Assembly: GCA_017607445.1 (NCBI GenBank)
Contig: JAEVHH010000003.1
Span: 1,116,001 to 1,180,000 of the forward strand
Length of the DNA: 64,000 nt
Direction of reading: 5' to 3'
Source: Histoplasma ohiense
Lineage: Eukaryota > Ascomycota > Eurotiomycetes > Onygenales > Ajellomycetaceae
Below the pieces are notes generated by a model. The model did not search any database. It had not been told where the DNA came from and saw nothing but the letters and a program-made list of their open reading frames with translations. Shown here piece by piece: positions 58,090 through 64,000 of this stretch (position 1 is its first letter; the number at the start of each line of letters is the position of its first letter). The translations under genes and the position numbers were made by a program.

Positions 58090-61000
58090 TTAGATACTCT
58101 CCCATCCCCCATTGTTAATTTCGGCTTCCAGCCTTCTGCTAATCACAGCAGGGATTCCATGAGACAGCCACACATCGCGGAGAAGGCGATCATACCGCTT
58201 CTGATTTAATATCAGGCGCCTATGATGTCGGAAGCCCGGATCGACTTCACCATGGATGTCCAGGTAAGGGGCGTGATGCCAGCAGCCATTCTTATTATGG
58301 AGGAAAAGGGCCATGCATTTGCGGATGTTGATGAAGAGGCCGATGTTTTTACCGCATCTATTATTAGCAAAATAATCATTAGCATCTGGTGATAATTAAC
58401 GCACTTAGAAAAGGATGAAAGTTCGATGCATGCGGGCGAGAGGAGAAGGGATAAATACATACATGGCAACATGGCGATTGCAGCCACCCAGTCTCCAATC
58501 GCCTTGACCTCGACAGCAAACGGCCTGCGAGCAGAAGATGTCACCGCAAAAGAGACAAATACTTGGATCTGTGAGTTCCTTGCCAGTAGTCTTGCAACGG
58601 CGCCTCGTAGCCTCATCTAAAAGAGTGTCAAAATACTTGGGAAGTCCTACTAGCTCGAAAATCGCAGGGTGCGGAAGTGACAAGGTAGCCAGTTGTTGAT
58701 GTTGCTCCTGTTGCTGTTGCTGGTCATCAGAATCTGAATCTTCGGGAAACCAGGAAATGAAATGTGAAATCCATCCAGAAACTAGTAAGGCAATAATGCT
58801 ATTGTTATCTTCTCCGTCACTATTGACAAGGGAATCAAAAATGCTGTCAATGGATGGCAGATTGAGCAGCGTTGCAAGGCGATCGATCTCCGCCAAGTCA
58901 TTATAATCGGAACCGGTATTTGGGAATTCGACGCCAAACCTAACATGGAGTAAAATCACCGCTTTACGGAGGAATGGGAGGGCATATTTGTCAACTAATA
59001 GCCGGAGGCTTTTAACCGTTTCGATCGAGACGTCCTCGGCGTGGTTAAGAAGATAGGAGCCGCCTTCCTCGGGCACTGAACTTTCGACCGGAGAGGCCTT
59101 GTACGTTTTTACAAGCCAATGTAACATAGCCTTGGTCAAAGATTCATGTGGACTCATTGGATCATCGTTTGTAAAAGATTCTGAACCATGCTTTTCCAGA
59201 ACTTCAAGGAAACCTTGTGGCCGTAAGATATAGCCCAGAAAAGTCTTGACGATCTCAGCGACATAGCACAAACGGACGACGTGGAGAATGTCCAGATTCA
59301 GCACGGGAACTATGCACAGAGAGCATTCAGTAAGGAAAACAAAGCTATCCTGCCGAAGTAATGGCTCGATGGACTTGTTTCCATATGCTAGGTTGGATAG
59401 ACCAGAGAGTCCTGGGTGTCCGACGAACAGCTGACACAATCTCCGTCGATGCATATCCCTAAATTCATAGACTGTTTTATTTGTTGCCGTTGTGTTTAAT
59501 CCTCCGACTGCGCAATACGAAAAAGCAGTTTCCGAAAGTACGCGAAGGTGCGTTAAGGTCAACTGCGGAATTTGAGCCAATAGGGTGGTACTGCCTTCAT
59601 ATCCAACACCCCGTTGCGCAATCTCTGCTGCTGTAATGGAAAGTCCCAAGGTTCTGATCAAGACGTCAGTATGGATAAGGTCGTCAGACACATTCCCTTG
59701 ATACCCAAATTGCGACTGCACTCCGTTGAGGCGGATAGTTTCTCTCAATTGTTTGTAGATAGACACAAGCTCAGTGACCATGGCGTCGTTAGTTGTTGCG
59801 GGAGCAGTTATCGGTTGTGTAGGAGTCGGGCCCATCGAGATGATTTCATCTGCAGGAGGGTATAAGCCTGGCATTTGCATCCTAGTAGGCTGTGGGAAAG
59901 AAAGCAGTTCCGGGAGAGCTGGCGTTGCCAATTGATTCACCTTGTGAGACAAGGGGTTTATAAAATTTTTAGAGACGTAATCTACAAACAAGTCCTGATA
60001 CCCTGAGGAATATAGCTTATCACTCTCCATTATCAGAGCATGATTCCGGAATCTGGTCACAGAGTAGACCAGAGTTTCGTCCAAGAATTCATTGAAGGAA
60101 TCTGCTGTGTTCAACGCCCCAGGGTAGGACTCTTCCTTACCCTTCCAGATGATTGGGAGGAACGCGTTTCCTAGTGCCTTGCATAGTGGGCACACGAACT
60201 CATTCAGAGGCAGCCGCTCAGGGTGGTTGCGAGCAACCTGGTGATGATGTCTTCTTTGCGCAGCGCTGTAATAATCTTCGAAGCAATGATAATGCATAAT
60301 GTGTCCGCAACCAGTTGTTACCGGCCCTTCTGCTGCTTGTTTTGGACTAAAACCTTTACCCAAACCCTGCTTTTCCGTAATGACTTCCCCGCCGGTCGAA
60401 TCTAGACTCCGTACCATTTTCCGATTCTCTCCAGCAACACCGAATGGGCGAATATTATCGGCGGAACGATCGAGACTAGAGGGAACTTTCAGTACTTCCC
60501 CAACGTAACTTGAGTCTGCCATATCAGTTTGCCGGAAGATCCTGCTATCAGCCATAAATGCAAATGTTCCGTAGATACGTGAGTCATTGGTGTCCTCCTG
60601 GCACAATATACATCGACCGGCTGGGTACTTCCATAACTTCTTTTCGGTTGGGCTGAGAATGCTCGGCTCTTCAGCTTCACTGATGTCATCCTCTTCACCC
60701 CAGTCAATAGAACCCTGCGCCTCCAAAAAGTTTTGCTGCTGCTGCTGGAACTGTGCCATTACTCTCGCCTGTCGGTCAAGGGCCTGCTTCTTCTTAAGCT
60801 CGAGCTCGCTCTCAGTCTTGCCAGCAGGCGACGGAGCCTCGATATTATCGTATGGGAACTTAAGAGCAATGGTCGCTGCTGCGTAGGCCTTCGGTCGCAT
60901 TTGCCAAAATTTCTTCAATATGTGACGAATCTTGGGTCCACACGAGGAAAATTCTGGCACCGTCGATACATTCTGAAGCAAGCCGATAATGCTTATCTCC

Positions 61001-64000
61001 GCAGTCCTAGTAAACTTGGTCCTGCACAGAGCGTGATAGACGAATGACTGCGTCGAGTCAGATCGCTCCGCTGAATTTTCATGAGTGTCATCTTCAAAGG
61101 CGTGATCTTCAAGAGTAGCTAAGAGTATCGTGTGAAGAACCAGGTGCAAGAGCGTCTCGATCCTCGTGGTAGTAATGGATTTGGTAACGGTCTTGGCTGT
61201 TAAGCAATAGTCTAGGCAATGGTGAATAACTTGAGCGAACAATGGTGTTTGGGTGAAGTTAGAAAGCCCAACATATGCTCCCGACCGGATCACGCGAAGC
61301 TTCGGCTCGAATACAATCGAAGCAGCATCTTTGCCTGTCTTCTTCGCCATCCACTGTTTGTATAAGTTTTCAGCCTCTTCTCTCTGGTTCTTAGTATAGT
61401 GTGTGCAGTATGGATCCACTAGATCGAGATAATCAGGCTTCAGCTCAAAAGTGCCTGTATCATTCATGCCTTCAGGTGGGCGGAACGTAGCGACCTCTGC
61501 CAGCACTTCCTGGAAATTACCCGATTCTCCAGACTTATCATTCATCCGAATGGTCAGGTCAGTATACGACAGCGGCTTGAAACATAGAGCATGCGCAATG
61601 TCTCGAGCCATCATACTGTTTTGGGTACTATCTTCATCGTTCATGCATGACAGCGATGTTCGATCTGTGACCAAAACAATCATTAAATGGACCATCTCTT
61701 CCAGAATGTCCACATGTTTGGCGTCTTCATAACCAGGCCTTGTCACATAGTTACCCCGCATCCAATCGCCAACACCGAAGCGGTCAATCAAACTCGCAAG
61801 GAACCTGCTAGGGTCACAGACGACAAAGGCTGTTTGAAGCAAAAAGATATCTCGATAGAAGGCCATTTCACGAGTGGTTACTGCACGATATTGGCTCATT
61901 TGGTGTCGAAGACTGAGTCCATTTCTCACCCACATTCCAGCTTTCATTTGCGCCAGCCATGCACATACCCTCAGGGGGTAGTCAAACATGGTGAGTAAAA
62001 TATCATCCGGGCTCAGGTATGGGTGAGGCGAATTGGCTAGCCGCTGGGATCTAACCATCTCCGCCGCGCGAATTAGTACATCTCTCATTTTCTCAGGAGA
62101 CATAGCCCGTCCATATTCCAGCAACCAGGACAGTGTATAATGGAGCGCATGGTGGAAACTAATCGAACCACGGTCCACCGCAAATTCGACAATTCGATGG
62201 TGGGTAACCTTTTGGAAAGCATCCTTCTCGAATTCCACGAATGGAACAGACTTGAAGCGAACGAAATCAAGAATCTCAGCGTGGACGAAGCGAAGTCGCT
62301 CCAGCCCCAGTGAGTTAATCATGGTTGAGTAGGCAGTGGTGGCTATCGCGTCAACGAGGTTGTCAGCATCTTCTTCAGACTCGATTGTGCGGAACGCCTC
62401 GCAGAACAGACGACACAATCGATTAATTTCACGCATCAGAATAGATGCCCCAATCCAGCCTTCAGTCTCGTATTCAACGTGGGCCTCGACTGCGCGAACA
62501 TTAGGGCAAATTCCCTGGGGAAGTTTAACAAGATCCAGGAATTGCATTAGATACTGCCTCTCGCTACGGATACGACGCTTAACATGCTCTGATAGAAGGA
62601 GATAGCGCAAATCAAGGAAGAAATGGTATAATCGTCTGTTAGTTACCGAGCCAGTGTCTATTGAGAGAGTCGCGTTAGGGTGAACATCGTGGGGCTCCCC
62701 AACCTGGCGTGTCGTAAGGAAGGTATAAAGAATAGCCATAATATTCGTCAGGAAGTTCCCTCGTTCGACGACTTCTTCTGTTATAGAAGGCGTTGTTAAT
62801 AACTGTAGAGAAAGGTTAATGATAGAATGGTCCGGTTCCCTATCCGCGATCAAATACAGCTGGGCAAGAGCGGTATATAAAGCAGAGAATCGCAAACCAA
62901 GGATCCGTTTGAACTGTGGAACGTTAACGACGGTGCCTAGACACATTTCCCGAACGTCTGTCCTAGTTTTCTTCCATAGCCTCAAGTCGAACAAAATAAT
63001 CCAATCGAGTCTTGTCCGCTTCCGCAAGTCTTCATAGGGTGTAAGGTCCTCATTATCATAAAATCGCTGAGGTTTCACCACCCAGTAAGAGGGGGCTTCT
63101 GCAGAAGCTTGGAATCTCGCACCAGGCGTTTTGGGGATATCGATTTTCCCAGACGCAAAGGAACCCGCAGGGCCCTCAGTGTCAGGGCCAGTAGGCACAA
63201 TTAAAGTAGCAATGTCTTGGTTATCACCCTGTCGCGGGTCCTGTGATGGCGGGGCTGGAGGAAATGGTGAAGGATATGCAACAAGAGTAGCCTCCTCGAT
63301 TTCCAAATCATTGTCTGGCATTTCAACGTCCGCGTCAGGAGTGTTTGCCCTTGCTTCCATAGTTTCTACATCTTGTTCCAGAGTAAGCCGAATGGTATCG
63401 ACTTCGTCCATATCCTCATCCTCCTCATCCTCATTTCCATTTTCATCATCCTCCCCCTCCCCCATTGCTTGGCCTTCTTCCACTGCGCCATCATCGTTGG
63501 GATTTATATCGTCCGGCGCTGCCGCAACTTCTATAAATGGTCCTTCAGGGCCGATTGAAACCCGCACGGAGTAATCTCTCGACCGATCCTCCTCCTCATT
63601 ATCATAGATGCCGCTTTTCCCGATGTCGGCATTTGATGCCCTACTTCCAAGTCTCCAGGGTTGAATCATCTGATCGCACACAGTCTGCCTGAGCAGGTCA
63701 TTGTCATCTCCTATAGAACAGGAGGCAATATCAGAAAGCCACTCAATAATGGTCCCACACATTTGTTCTCGGTACGTATCTCTTGCAGACCTCACTGTAA
63801 CGGTAACCCTGATCTGCTCTATGATCTTCGACACCACCAGTAGATTCTCCAAATCCTTCGAGTATTTCACCACACTCCTCCCAATCTCGTGAGTCTCGTT
63901 GGCCTTCTCTACCCCGAACCGTGACGCCTCTCGACAGGCGCGCACCACTTGATTTGCGACCTCGGTAACAGTATGCTTCTCATCATTCCAGAGGACAAGA
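58090..64000 (-). CDS. UBR1: E3 ubiquitin ligase UBR1 (N-recognin), 5' end outside window
   Basis: Two exons are visible: 64000-58463, open to the window edge, and 58357-58090, joined by an intron at 58462-58358 (GTATGT to ATAG). About 1,930 residues are present. The right edge starts inside a ClpS-like type-2 degron site (LWNDEKHT), so the UBR box and start codon are missing. Inside are the winged-helix region, a RING-H2 domain (CILCQEDTNDS ... CGHIMHYHCFEDYY ... CPLCKALG, about 60620-60165) and the C-terminal UAIN cap (SICLFCGDIFC, GGCNRHV, then CGKNIGLFINIRKC). An acidic linker lies at about 63400-63520. It ubiquitinates N-degron proteins in the cytosol and nucleus. No frameshift is seen. 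Confidence 0.95.

Overview
The window looks like nuclear DNA of a filamentous ascomycete. Genes carry one to four short GT-AG introns and use both strands, and the gene set is typically fungal: SSR4, RTG2, PIL1, RCR, a GH128 wall protein and THI4 behind a TPP riboswitch. Gene content and the CpG-poor repeat block suggest Eurotiomycetes, most likely Onygenales. That placement is inference; no species marker was identified.

Positions 1-8800 are a repeat graveyard with almost no CpG. Two regimes are visible. Positions 1-3700 have moderate GC and hold a minus-strand Tad-like LINE relic (gag-like ORF1 with zinc knuckles, endonuclease remnant, reverse transcriptase running off the left edge). Positions 3750-8800 are AT-rich and hold a 34-bp tandem repeat, a cysteine-cluster ORF and a decayed RecQ-like helicase. 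CpG and normal codon use return about 90 bp before the first housekeeping gene.

Positions 8900-64000 are ordinary gene space. In order: CWF19/DRN1-like splicing protein (+), an unknown 136-aa protein (+), a TMEM53-like hydrolase (-), two single-pass membrane proteins with proline/tyrosine-rich tails (-), ARL8 GTPase (-), RNA polymerase I second subunit (+), proteasome beta5/PRE2 (-), an intron-bearing tRNA-Leu(UAA) (+), an eisosome Pil1/PilB protein (-), a doubtful Ser/Cys-rich ORF (-), SSR4 (-), RTG2 (+), a two-repeat CxH/CPxC protein with a broken 3' end (-), a broken plus-strand ORF, THI4 with riboswitch and uORF (+), ISC1 sphingolipid phospholipase C (-), a SWD3-like WD40 protein (+), a GH128 secreted glucanase (-), a RED/IK-like splicing factor (-), and UBR1 (-) cut by the right edge.

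Two adjacent Tc1/mariner-type MITEs that share one TA dinucleotide lie between RCR and ARL8. The genes do not form a pathway cluster. The most interesting parts are the riboswitch locus, the MITE pair, the decayed helicase/LINE block and the broken CxH/CPxC-repeat locus. I did not find a convincing undescribed multi-gene system.
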